A DNA stretch of 64,000 nucleotides from Corydoras sp. C115 (lineage: Eukaryota; Chordata; Actinopteri; Siluriformes; Callichthyidae), in contig JAFMOC010000315.1 of assembly GCA_019802505.1 (NCBI GenBank), positions 62,001 through 126,000 of the forward strand, in the 5' to 3' direction. Position 1 is the stretch's first letter. Each line of letters starts with the position of its first letter. A program made the translations under genes and the position numbers. The notes under the pieces were generated by a model. That model saw only the letters and a list, made by a program, of their open reading frames with translations. It did no database searches and had not been told where the DNA came from. Positions 25,401-39,500 of this stretch are shown piece by piece.

Positions 25401-28400
25401 CAAGTTAATTGTAACCGCGGAAATGATTTATTTAGCATTACTGTAATGAGTTTATTTTGGCGTATTAATTTAACACTTTAATACAAAGGTTTTTACCAAC
25501 GTCATAGTACGTTCCGTTAAAAATAATTAATGTAACGTTACCAAATGGTTCAAGAATAGGATAATGATCAGGTTTAAAAATTCTACAATGTAGCTGTTTT
25601 TTCTTTAACTACTGAATTATTGTTGCTGAATATTGTTCTCTCATTTGTAAGTCGCTTTGGATAAAAGCGTCTGCGAAATGACTAAATGTAAAAGTAAATG
25701 TAATATATTATTATTATAAATGTAATAATCACATTATTAAAATCCCACGACTTGTAGTTACCGTTTTAGTCCACCAGAGGGCACTAGAAACCTCTGACTT
25801 AATTGACATTTTTACAGTGTCAGTAATAAAATATTTATATTGGTTCTAGATCTGCTTTAAATTCGAACTTACTTTATTTCTGTGATTTGGGAGAGAGACT
25901 GCAGAACCTGACCCAATGTGGTAGTGGATCCAGGACCCAGTTTGTTTCTGGACAAACTAAAAAATAAAAAAAACACGCACAAAATATATTAACATTTAAT
26001 TTCTTACTCTACCATGAAAGTATCACTTATTTTATTATAATACTTGTGTTACTTTAGCTGTTGCAGCTCGCGGCAGTGGGACAGCGCCGTCACCAGTCTC
26101 TCTCCTGCGTGGTCACTCACAAAGTTTTCTGATAAACTAAATACAGCACAGAACACATGATGCTCAGCTCTCAGAAATGACACATGGTTCAGGATGGTAG
26201 GTAAAGCTTAATTTAAGGTACTTGATTTTTCTTAAGCTGCTCCATGTAGGAATGGATTTCACAAGTTCCTCGACGGCCTCATCATTCATTCTTAATCCCA
26301 CCAACCTGCAGTGAAAGAGGGATGTCATTTCACCAGGAAACACCTCATACATCAAACATCAACATGTAAAATTTAATAACTAAATATCAAAACATTTTCT
26401 TTAACTGCAGCACAGGGGTGCAAATGCTCATCGATTGCCAAATGAAACAACCTCATACTGAAGAGATATCCTCATATACATGTAAAGTAAAACATTACGG
26501 TTACAGAAACTGCACTTACTCGAGTTCCTGCAGCTCTTTGAGAGAATGCAGACCCGTCAGTAGACTGAGAACCATGTTGCTCTTGTATACAGCCATTTTA
26601 AGAAAACTAAAAACGAGATAAACAAGATAAATACGGCAGACCAGCAGCAAGACAGTTGGCAGTTCAGTATCACAACATGACATACAACATACAGGAAGTT
26701 CAGTTAACTGTTTCACTGACTGATTAAAGATTGTTCTAACTGAAAAAAAAACATGTAAAATCAAACAGAAATAAAATGTTTTTACTAGTTTACATACAAA
26801 CAAACTTCTCTCTGACCAAATCTAAAATTCTTTTCTTTATGTAAAAAGCCTAACCTTAACCAGAACCACAACAGCCAATAGGAATAAGCTTAAAGAATTA
26901 ACCAAAATGAACTTAATAATGTACAATATATTCATCCACCGGCGGCACGGTGGCTTAGTGGTTTAGCATGTTCTCCTCTCAGCACTAGGGATTCCCGGTT
27001 CGGATCCCCATCTGGGTGAAGTTTCCATGTTCTCCCCGTGTCCGCGTGGGTTTCCTCCGGGTTCTCCGGTTTCCTCCCACAGTCCAAAAACATGGATCAA
27101 GTCAATTGAGTTCTCCAAATTGCCCCATATAGAGTGTGTATGTGTGAGTGTGTGTGTGCCCAGCAATAGGTTGGCGCCCTGTCCTGGGTGTGTCTACCCA
27201 GCGCCTGAAACGTTCTCCCCTGGATGGGGATGGGGATGGGCATGGGGAACCCCCCCCCCCCTTTATAGGATAAAGCGGAAGATAATGAATGAATGAATAT
27301 TCATCCACATGAAATTAAAAACAAATTCTATATTTCTCCTTTACTTTTGTTTTCAGACCCTGTGATCTCTTTAGGTGTGACCAACCTGATCTTCTTAAGT
27401 GAAGTCAAGGCTTTAAAACCTTGAGCCAAACAGGCGACACTCTCTTCATTCAGCAGCACAGATTCCAGCCTGAAAGAAACGAAACATCAATTGAATTGAA
27501 TAGAAACAGTGAATGCTAAAATTACAGGTCAACAAAGCTATTTTCAAGTTTGTTTGTTTTTTTGCTGAATCTCAAACCAGGGACCTACAGGCACAGTCCA
27601 ATTCAACTCACAATTAAATGTATTGTTTAATTAATTATCATTAGTTTTAAATAATGCCATTTCCAGACTTTACATTTACATTCCACAATCTGACACTGCC
27701 TGTTAAACCCTGGGTTTTCTAAAGAGGACACTGAAAGTCTTGCAATATTCAGGATCCACATACATGTTCTCATGTCCACATGGGCAAGTTAGCGTCTTCA
27801 AATCACAGTGGTACAAAAATAATGCCAATTCTTCAGTATCAGTATTAAGACATTATTTATGAGGATTTTTGGGGGAAGGTGGAACCTGTGGTGGTAGAAA
27901 CATCTTACCGTAGTTCTTCTAAAAAGAAACACTGAACTAAACCCTGAACCAAATCCAGTCCACCAGTCTCGGTCCAGCCAGAGCACTGCAGGAGACTAAG
28001 GAAGGGCAAAGAGCATGAATACAACACAAAGGTGTTACAAAAATGTTGGCAAAAAATAAATAAAAAGCTCCAAAAACCATCCTTACTTAATGGTTCGAAT
28101 TTGTTTCCAGACCCCAAGAGCATTACCCAATGCTGCAGCTGCACCGTCTCCAATAACATGATGGGACAAGCTACAAAAATCAAAACATAAACACATTCAT
28201 TTTATTTGGATTTAAATTAACAAATGGTTCTGAACTATAACTTTTCTTTGCCCAAACCACCCCAGAGCCTGCACCTTCATGGCATTTCACAAACCCTGCG
28301 TTTTTATTACACAGCAGATGGAAAGTCAATGGTCATCATGCCATTTAATGTTTAAGATTTTAGTGCAATATTAAAAAAAAACAATCAAATTACCATAAAC

Positions 28401-31400
28401 TTTCCAGGTGTGTTTGTACATTTCGCAGAGCAAATATAACAGCTTCATCACCAGTTTCAGCTTTGGAACTCAGACTGTGAAATCAATAACATGGTACAAT
28501 TTGGACAAAGATCTAATTCAGAAATAAAGCATCTTCAGTGTCCATTAATCTTTTGATCATCACTTGAATCTATTGATTATGATGAACCAATAACCACAAT
28601 GCTACTCTTTTCACTTGTATGTACCTTTGTTAATAACTGTAATCATGCAGATGTACATAAGTTATGCTGCATATACCACATAAATCTATTTACTGTAATG
28701 TACACTAATTATAATGAAAAATAAAGAATTATTAATTATTCATTTATTACCTCAGAATCTTAAGATTTGCAAGTGAAGGAAGAACTGAGGAGAGAAACTC
28801 TGCCCCACTCGCCCCCATCTTCAGCTGAGAGAAGCTGTAGACAAAATGAAGACCCAATGAAAACACTGCGTTGTTATATTTTATTAGTAGTTTGTTATAA
28901 CCTCTGAAAGGTATATCTATAGTGGCCATACTGCAGTTCTTGCAGAAAGGAACAGTTCTGCACCGCTGACTGCAGTAAGGACAAGTGCTGACCCTCCACA
29001 TCACAACCATTTAAGCTGAGGAGAAGATCATGAATACATATGTTAAATAAATGTAGGAATAAAGGAGAACGAGCCTTTTAAACTGCATAATGACATCATA
29101 CCACTAACCTTATGCAGTGTACAGCAGGAAGAGCACCAGTTCTACTGACAGATAGAGGATTTTGAGGGTTAATGAAACATTAGGTTTCATTTAAACATAA
29201 AAAAATGCATTTGTTTCATTTGTTTCTTCTTAAAATATATCAAAATGAAAAGGTTGAAACATACCCAGAAGTATTTACATTTCCAAATATAAGACCAACG
29301 CCATTTTTTTCAAGTCTGAAAAAGAAATGATTCGAAGAAATAAGAGATCAAATTTGATTAGACCAGTCATTTATTAATCAACTACCGATTGTAGACTTAT
29401 TCTAATAATATTCTAAAATATTTTTTTATTTATATGGGCCAAGACTACCCTAAGATAAAGTTAAAGAAACCTAACAGCAACCAAATGCAAGGTATGATGG
29501 CATCATCTGACAGAAATCCGGTAAAGCAAAAGTACAGTACATATGGTGCCCTTGCTTTTGTATTGAGATGCATGATTCATAACCCACTGTGCATAATAAT
29601 TTGATGACTTCGTTTGATACAAAACTGACTAGGTGAAGGTTTTGTGGTGGATTAAGTTATCCAGGATTTCTGTAGCAGAGAGACAGTCAAACCTGAGCTC
29701 ATGTATTTGTGGATTTAACTTCAGACACTCAGCCATGAGGTTCACCGCAGCCTCTGTTCTTATCCATGGCTCCTCAATCCTGTTAGAATCAGTGCAGCTT
29801 TAGCAGGATGATCAAACTTTATTTGTTATTAAATATTATAAATGATTCTATTCACCTACCTGAATGTTCTGTGGCCATTATCAGCGCACAGTTGACCGAT
29901 CAGATGTGTGATGGCCTCAGCATTTAGAGCATTGTTTCTCATCCTGAAGAACACAGAGACTTTAATACATTATAAATGAATCAGCAACTTTTATCTTTTA
30001 AAAAAAATGAAAAACAATGTGGTCACCCATCAACATGTAAATGTTAATTTGCCTTTTTTCACAGTGCTTTTTTCTAAACAAAGTATTTTTCTTTAGTCTT
30101 TAAAGGTAAGCATGATTCTTTGGTGTCCACATAATTATGGCTATTTTATGTATTTTATGTGTATTGGCATATGACTTGGGGTTCTTACTCTACAGCGTCA
30201 ATGAGGTTCAAACTAGCCAAGTTATTGAGCAGAGAATACAGACTCTGATCGGGCACCGAGACTGAAGAGAATCTGCCAAGAGAAAAGAAAAGAGAGCCAC
30301 AACTTTACTTTTTCCTAAAAGACATGTAAAAAGGTTTTAGTTTACAGTAAACATCCCTCAGGGAGAAACCTACTGTAGGCGAAGTCGTGTTATGCTTCTA
30401 GAGAGGATTTTAAATAACTGCTGCAAATGGCTGAACTCAAAAGAGCAACATCTCAGACTGTAGACAAATATGATTTCAGTGATTAAACAGGATAAAAAAA
30501 CCCATTAATTAAAACATCATGAGCAGAACAGAGCTCCTGGAGTTCCTACCTGAGAGTTCGGCTTGTCACGTTCTCCTGCATGAAGCGAATCACACACTGC
30601 GCCTTCTCTCTAATGCTGAGAAAAAAATGGCAAATAAACTCTATTCTGAAACTGTATGACCTGAAGTACACATGCAAAATTCTTTCATTTAAATAAACAA
30701 TAATATTTATTGTTTTTATTTGAATATTTTTTCTATCCATAATGACAAAGCTCTACAAATCACCCTCCATAATGGAAACCATTTTTATGTGAATGTAGGT
30801 TGTAACAGTAACAAAGCGTTGTTCGTTAACCTCCACAGCAGTTCTCTGAGGTTCAGATTCAGTTTGAGATGTATTGCCATTTGAACCATTTACACCATTC
30901 ATTGTGTTCAGTTCTGTTACCTGACTTCCACTGAAGAGACTCTGTCACAGGAGTTAATTAAATTCACCAGATGCAGTGCACCTTCCTCGGTGAAGGTCAT
31001 TATCCCCGAGACTGCAGAACATATTTATTAAACTATTAGTGTCAAAGATTCACTGAGAATACATAGCATTTAAATATGTGTTAAATAAATAATGTTTCAG
31101 TGATTAAGATGAGTGTTTACATTGTGTGGATATTTCCAGGGGAGAGTTAATAAAGTGCTAAAATGTCTGTCCTGTTTTCAGTGAAGACTGAGTTGAAGAG
31201 TTAATGTGATGCAGTGATGATGAGTAATCTAGCAATGTTTGCATACTTAGTTAATAATGTGTAACTTATTATTTTTTGTATGATTTTCTTTTCTGTTTTA
31301 ACAGAATTAATAATCTGAAATAATTCATGCATGTTCTATAACGAAGAACTATTGTGTTTCTCTCTTTTTTTATTACTTTTGTAATACAAATGTTCTACAT

Positions 31401-34400
31401 CCATTAGAAAACAAGTAAGATTTTTATAACATGAACAATACAGGTCTGAACGAAAGACTGATCTGACCTGACTGATCGGCTGATATGAAGTTTGGGTAGA
31501 AACTCGGTGAAGATCTTCACACCATCGTCTTGAATAAAGTTACCAGATAAACTGAACCAAACACAAAACAACTGACCCTCAGACTCATTGGAAAAAGTTC
31601 AAAATGGCTTATTATAATCTATAACATCTATAACAAATAAGGATTTCAGAAGAAAAAACAGAACAGAAGCATATGCTACTCACTCCAGATCAGTAAGATG
31701 AAAACAGCGCTGTAGAATCTCACACAACTTCACCATGCTGGTTTTGTTCAGCTTGTACTGGTTCAGTCTGTTAATCAGAATTAATATTCAGTTTAATTAA
31801 GAGTGTAAGTTCTGGAGCTGACATCTATTTTCTTTTCTGCATACGCATATGATGCATTCATTTTTTAAGCCTCGGATTCTGATTAGGGCCATGGGTCTAA
31901 TATTGCGACAGCACCTGTCAGTCTATGACAAGGAAGACAAGCAAACAAATAGAACCACAATTCACATGAGGCTGCAGTTTTAGGGCTTGATGCAAGTAGG
32001 AAATGAAGAGATTTGCATGAAAAGGGAGAAGTGTGTCTTTCTATTAATTATTTTAGATTTTTTTCACAAATGTTTACATAATAATGGTTTGGGTGACTCA
32101 CCTGCAGGTCACTGTATCTGGCTTATTGCGCTGGAACTTAATAAAAGCTTTTCCTTGAGGTCTGAAAATCAGAAAAAACAACTGGATGATGAACCAGTCA
32201 TGTAAACCAGTGGACGGTGAGATTTTCACCAACAACTTCAGAAAGATGATAAATTAACATAGATTTCATTTTAACTCATTTTAAAAACCAAACTTGACAG
32301 CGTATCAATTAGTTATGATATTATAAAAGAAAAGTAATAATGCTGGATGAGGATTATGATTTACCTGAGTTCAACAGTCGTGGTGCGCTGGCATTTCGAA
32401 AGCGACTGGACCAATAACACAGCACCTTCTGTGGACATCTGGACATTACTTAAACTAGAAGACATAAAAATCAAACCCTTAATGGCTGTTTAAGGACTGT
32501 TGGGTTGTATTTAAAGGATAATCAGGATATGGTCTCTTACTTTAACAATTGAACGGATTTCAGGTCTGGAAGGAAACTTAACAGCTTCTCGACAGATTCG
32601 TCATTTAATAATCCATTCTGAAAACTACAACACACAGCGGTAAAAAATAAACAACAATAACATCAACCATGAAAATTGGCTTCAGATATCAGAGGAGATG
32701 TAAACTCACTCAAGCTCCAGTGGATTTGAGCACTTGGAGAGGTTTGTACACAGTCTCGTAATGTCAGCTGATTTCATGTTGCTTTGCGTTAAGCTGAAAA
32801 AGCACAGAGACAATACGATTTAATTGAGTTATAAAGATTTTGCATCAAAGTACAATTCTATAAAATACACAAGATTATATTTGAGCTTTTTGTATTCATT
32901 TTAGTTTAAATTTTATTGAATAAATGTATATATTTGTACATTAAATGTATGTTATGTTCTGCATTTATAACAGATTTTACTAACCTGAATTTCTTGTTCA
33001 GGTGAGAGTCACACCCATCAGATATCATCGTACTGACCGAATCTCTGCAGACAAAATGCAGTAAATTGAAAAAATTCTAAGACTACTAATACTTCACTAA
33101 TTCTAAACTTACACAATGAATAACTACATGAATTTTAAAATACCTTGTTGAATAAAACCTCAGAAACAGCTTCTCTCCTCCACTGTGGCTAAAAGACATG
33201 CGTTAAAATATTTAGGCATATTAAGCAACTTCAGAGTAACGCTATCATGGCATATGGTTTTAATTAAATAGCAAAATAATTTACACATTTTGGAAGCAGA
33301 CTCCGAAAACTATGTAAAAATCATCTTCTACATAAAAGGTGGCAGACTGCAGTAAAAAATGAAGGTGTAGTAATACAATAATCGGGAACTTAAGATTAAT
33401 TGATCCCCAGACAATCAGTCTGCATACAGTGGCTTAAAGTATAAATTAACAAGTGTCGCAAGTATTTTGCAGATTTTAAACTTGAAAATGTTTTTTTATT
33501 ACCTAGCTTCTATTTCCCGCAGGTCTGCATGGGTGTGAAGTGAGGTTGAGAGCAGCACCATCCCATCCATATCCACTCCGTTGTCACTCAGACTACATGC
33601 AGGGAAAACCCTCACAATCACACACATGGAAACCAACACCATTCATGCAATTCAAAAAATATACATTTCAATAAAAATCATTCAGAAAGTGGACGCACTT
33701 AATCTCCTGAATGCTTATGAGCTTGGAAAGCTGATCCAGAAGCCTCTTCAGACCTTTGTTCCCCAAAAAGTTTTTGGATAAACTGAAAAAAAGCAATCAG
33801 AATATTTTTTTACCCAACCCTAAAAATTACTTAAAGAATACTTTTAATAAAAAAGCATTTGCATCCACCAATAGCAGCACATTATTGTGAATCATGCTGA
33901 ATTTTAAAATCAATTCCAAACATTTCTAAAACTATTACAAACTATAATAAAACTATAATAAACCAACCAACTAATGAAACTGAAACAAGACCTTTTTACA
34001 TCAGAATTAGATAAATTAAAAGCATTCAGAATAATGAAAATGAACGTAGCTGGATTCTGATTGATTACAGAACTTACTTTAGGAGACGTAGAGAGGGGTA
34101 GGATTTCAGAGTACCGCACAATCTATTCACCTGTGTTATCTTTAAAATACAGTCATGCAACCTGAAAAACACAGTTAAAACAGACTGATGTGAACAGTGT
34201 ACATTCATCTCTGAATACATCTGTGTCCAAAGTCAATAAGCAGAAACCCTGATTATTAAGGAGGGGGGTCCTTAAGTTGTGTTTTCTCATATAAGGGGTC
34301 TTTAAAAAAAATCCAGTATGAAATTTCATATTGCTTTGACAAAAGGAAAAAGGGCAAAATGGACATGAGATCACTAAATATTTAAACCTTGCAACATAAT

Positions 34401-36581
34401 GTAATTTCTAATGGTCCTGTCCTTTCACAAATCCACTAATTAACCATTAATCAGAACACTTGCACCTTTATTCCAAATGTTACTAAGACAGATGGTGTAG
34501 TGTAATCAACACACATGTTTTCAGCACATGTCCATGAAAACAATACAGTTTGTACATACACAACCTCTCGGAGAACATCAGCATCCTCTGGTTCATCTGT
34601 GCCCCCACTGTCAGTGAGGAACAGAAGAATAAATGTCACATGAGTAGTACATAACAGGCAAATAAGAGACATTAAATCATAATGGGGTAGTATAATGTAC
34701 TAATAGATAATAAGATGAGCTTTTTTTTACTTGTTTGAAAATTTCCAAGGAATTTCATGTAATCGTCAGTGTAATTTAGAGTAGTTGGGTATTGAATGTT
34801 TCCTTTAAGGGCAGCATTAAAAAAAACTACATTTTTAACAAAAATTGAAATTTCAATTTATATGCACTAACATAACTAAGTTCATCATTTATAACGGTGT
34901 TATTTTAATGATGACTCACTTTGGCGTGTGTGAGATTTGGGAGAGATGAACATTGAGTTCCACTTTTCCGCTGTGAACAGAAAAAACAGAGTAAAGTATC
35001 CCACGAAACCTGTTCTGTTAAATTATACTGCAAACGTAAAGCTAGCAGCATCAGTTCCATCAGTGCTGCCTATTTTATTACCATGTACATTAAAATTTAA
35101 ATAAAGTAAATGAAGGACCCACCTGACGTGAAGCTTTTGAAAGTTTGGAAAAGAAGACATTTTTTCAATCAGCATAAAGATTCCATCTCTGCTAAAAATG
35201 TTCTTCCCCAACCTAAACCAAAATCGTAAGTGAACAAAAGATCAGCAAAAACATATATAACTATAATTACTATATTATCATAGTTTATTTACAAGCTGTG
35301 GAAAAGCTGATTCCTTCAGACTCACATGACTGTAGTGATGTTTTTTAGGCTGAGGAGTAAATCTGGGATCTTTTTGATGCTCTCATCTTTCAGTGAATTA
35401 TCACAGAGGCTATTGAACAAAGCACAAAAGTTATCATCTTCAGTCCTCCTTATAGTTTAAACTATATATCTTGATTGAGTTGAATTCTATTTGCACAAAG
35501 AAGATGAACGAGATAGTTTAATAAAGTGGTGCATCATTCCTTATCTCAATTCTATGTGGTATTGCACTAAACCCATCACTGCACTGGTACCTGAGGTTGT
35601 TCCAATGGCAAAAAAAGTGTACAATGACTTAATGAAATGTGCCTGCAACTAAAGATACCAGTCTTCAAAAGTGATAAACGTAGAAAATGACGTATTCCAG
35701 TGTGCCAGTTTACATAAAGTTGATCATAAAAACATCAGATGCAGATGTTCACCTTCGTATCTTTATCACTTTTATTCCTGCAAACTCAGAATTTAATCTC
35801 AGATGAGGTTCTTTTCTACACTATGTTGTCTTATTGTATTTTGATGCTGTATTGTTGTGTATTCTATCAGCCTGGTCTCATACCTGAGGTGTGCGATCTG
35901 TGTGCAGTGCATCAAAGCCTGAAACAGTTTAGCAGCTCCAGTATCGGTAAGGGATCCGCCAACAAAGCTGTGAATGTAAAATATTTATCATTATATTCAT
36001 TATCATAAGAAATATGAAATTATAAAAGATCCAGCACAAAGGCTGATTTGTGGGTTTGCCCAAATAAATTCTACACTTTTTATTATATATTTAATAATAA
36101 AGAAACATGGTAGCAGCAACAATGCTTCATTCTGAACAGGTTTTGAATAAAAAGGTTAAAAACTTGACTGACTTCAAACCCATTTTCTTCCTGTTTTGGC
36201 ACAGAAATGCATGACTGTACTGTGAGCAGAATATTTGGTGCCTTATTCATTATTGTATAATTTTAATTTAATAAATTTAATAATCTGGGATTTGCATTCA
36301 CAACCTTCAGATTGATTAAACTACCACTCTTTTTCTATCTGTAAATAATTCTAACTCACCACAGCTATCATAAACAAATAGTCCATGCAAATTATCTATT
36401 TGCATTACTTTTTTTCCCCTTTATTTAATTATATTTTGCAAATGACACACAAGACAAAGAAAAACACCAAATAAGAACATTACGGCAGACGACTTACTCT
36501 AACTTCTTTAAGGTCTGGATGTTTGGTAAAATCCCCGCCAAAGCTTCTGCAAACTTATTGTCATATTTCCGACTACGAAAA
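22489..36581 (-). CDS. nlrc5: nlrc5 leucine-rich-repeat exons (40 exons, all phase 2)
   Basis: Exons in gene order: 36498-36581, 35884-35967, 35326-35409, 35123-35212, 34920-34970, 34560-34607, 34078-34161, 33699-33782, 33503-33592, 33144-33188, 32985-33044, 32710-32793, 32541-32624, 32365-32454, 32102-32161, 31684-31767, 31468-31551, 30921-31011, 30550-30615, 30374-30457, 30189-30272, 29860-29943, 29693-29779, 29265-29315, 29109-29144, 28932-29015, 28751-28834, 28394-28474, 28087-28170, 27909-27995, 27386-27469, 26520-26606, 26222-26305, 26053-26136, 25873-25956, 24859-24942, 24451-24528, 23332-23415, 22643-22726, 22489-22561. Most are 84 nt, coding one 28-residue RI-like LRR (for example NLSENTLGSRGCLGLCDALL and SLSWNECGNDVVHKLVEIL). 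The short exons of 36-66 nt are placed by phase and splice sites and are slightly less certain, notably 34560-34607, where donor gtatgt was chosen over an upstream gttgtg. Confidence 0.88.
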
Positions 36582-39500
36582 CTGTAACGAATTAAAGTTA
36601 TTGTAAATAAACTAAAATGCACATCATACATACAGACATTAAAGACTCAGTACTCACATTAGATGTTCTAGGTTCTTGCATTTAGGGATTATGTTCAAAC
36701 ACTCGGTTTCAATGGAGCAGGCACCGAAGTCCAGGCAGACCATCTGGTTGGCGGATGAGGTCACAAATGCCAGGGCGTCCATGTCCACTGGGTCGAGCCT
36801 TATATTCCTCAGCTCGAATCGCTCTCTGGACCCAACGGCCCTGGCCAAGCTGACGTCTTGGGTCTCATGGGCACAGCGGCACAGCTCGATAATCTTGGGA
36901 CCTGTCTGGCGGTAACTGACGACGAAACTCTGCAGAGTCCTGCGCACTGCTTCCTGTCGCTTTAGTACCTTTGTTTTAGCGTCCACACTGCCTTCAAGTA
37001 GAACCAGACTGGAAGTGCAGGCTTCAGCAGCAAGCCCATACAAAAAGAGGTGTAATGAGTCTGTAAAGACAGTCTTCGGGTCAGATTTGGCAGTCCACCG
37101 GCTCTTCAGATTGAGCTTCAATTTGAGTTGTGACTCTGTGACATCGGGACTGGTCATTAGGTGCAACGCAGACATGAACTCTTGCATGGTGAGGTGGGTG
37201 AAGGCACAGCCCAAGCTCCTGGAGCCATCTGCACATGTTAGATCAACACGTGATAAAATTCCAGCATTGGCACCAAAATTCATCAGGGCAGGAGAGAGTT
37301 CATGTGCTGAGAAGACGATGCAGCTCTTTTCCAGCCCGTCGACGGCGAGTCTGCTAAGCTTTGCAATTTCAGATCTGTACTGTTTCAGTAGTGGCACCGC
37401 GTTGCCTGAGCCCCTGTGCAAATGACAACGATTCAAAAAGGCAGCAAGTATGTGGAGGTAGATCTGGGTCAGTGAAGTGGGGAGAAGTGTTTCAGGTTTC
37501 TGAGACACATCGTTTGTAAGCAGATGCTCTAAGCACAAGCAGCAGACATGGCACAATCCAGGGACGTGAGACATAGAGAGCAGGTGATGGTTTCCCATTA
37601 GCAAACTTACAGCTCTTTCTTTAAGCTTGCTCCCCTTTTCATGGAAATATTCCTCTGTATATTCTTTCACACGTTTCTGAGTAAAGCCCAGTAGCTCTGC
37701 CACAGCACAATCAGAGTTTCCAAACAGATCAAACACATCACGCGGCCTACAAGTTACCAGAACCGTGCATCTGAGCAGAATCTTACAGTTACACAGTCCG
37801 GAGAGCAGGTCCACCATGGGCAGTCGCTGGTCAGGCGCAATAGAATCAACAAGCTTTTCTGGATCCGTCAGTTTGGCCCCAAACTCATCATAGCCATCGA
37901 ATATGAAGCAAATCTTCTCAGGGTTGTCAAGAATGTACTTCAGCACTGCCTCACTTTGCTCATCATCATCTTCTTCTGGAGGCAAAAAGTATCGAAAGAG
38001 AAGTTCCTTCAGGGAGAGAGGCTGAGATATGAGGTTAAGCTGACGGAACTCTAAGAGGAAGAGAAGCTGGATGGAGGGATATGAACCCTGAGCCCAGTCC
38101 CGGCCCAGACAGTGCATCAGCAGGGTTTTCCCAGAACCAGCCTGACCCGATAAAACGATCACTTTGCCTGTATTCTTTAGAAGAGACTCAACAGATTCTT
38201 TTTTTTCCTGCGATGAGTCTTCTTCCTGAACTTTTGAAGATCTGTCTCGGACACGAACTGATTTTTGTTGTTTCCAAAAGAGCCATGTTTCCCTCAGGCA
38301 AACCTTTTTCCTCATATCCTTTGTTACCCGCTCAAACTTCTTTAGTAGGAAATTCTTAACTGTCTCCGTATAAATGCTTACATGGTCTGGATAAAAAAAT
38401 AAAAAAAAGGATAAAATAACATAATTATATTTTGAAAACAGGATCAAAGTATCTTAATGCCAAAAAAGATGAAAAATATTTATGAAAATATTTTGTATAA
38501 TAATTTTCAATAGCGTGATGGTATTTGAAACCATAATTTTTGATGCAGAAAATTTGTTATGTTATTAAAAGATATATCATAACATAGTATTACAGTTTGG
38601 TAAATATTAAAAATTCAAATGCAATATTAAATAATTGTGACCACATTATTTATGCTGGTGTTTTTATACTGTGTGTGTAATAAAGGTACCTAGACATGCA
38701 CGTTTAATGGTTGGCGATGGAGGGGAATTCTCAATATCTGGTGGTTGAGTGTTGTTCTCTGTGTCCATTCACGGCACGCCAAAAAAAACAAAAGCAATGT
38801 TAGGTGATTTCCAGAATCAAGTGAAACTAAATTAAATAATGCAATATATAACCTGTTTCGCTCTGTCGCGCTCGCTTTCACACACACACACACACACACA
38901 CACAGATGCAGACAAACACACACACACACACACACACACAGACAAAAACACAAACAGACAAACACAAAAACACACACACACAAACACGCACGCACACACA
39001 CACACACACACACACAGACACACACAAATTAAATTTATTCTTTCACTTTCACTTGAATCCGACATTTTGTCGATGACCTTGCATTTGTTTTTTATAAACA
39101 ATATCATTTTTTTAAACAGCTCTGTCGCGTTTCACATAAAGAATGCCCTAGTCTTTCTTGCAGTCACACACACTATCCAAAAGTATGTTTATTAATAAAC
39201 CTAAAACAAGCACCGGCAGTTTTGCTAAGTGCTAACGCTACTGCTGTAGCATGGAATATTTTTTTTTCTTTTCTTTTTTTTATAAGCATCCAACTTTTCA
39301 ACAATCTTCATGCTTCAACATGACTGTTCTATAGCACATAGCAAGCACATGATGTGAGTGTAATGTGAAGTAACTTCAGTAGTTTGCACAGAAACTATTC
39401 AAGCTTTAACTGGAACATCGGCTCCTGCCTCAAAATGTATACCATGAAGGATTAGAGGAAAGGACGGATGCAGGTTGTCTATAGCAGAGGGGTTACACAA

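Noticed and set aside
27027..27296. Recurring FSPCPRGFPPGSPVSSHSPK-type frames at 27.0, 42.1, 49.0 and 56.3 kb
   Set aside because: All are chance frames inside SINE-B copies, not a protein family.
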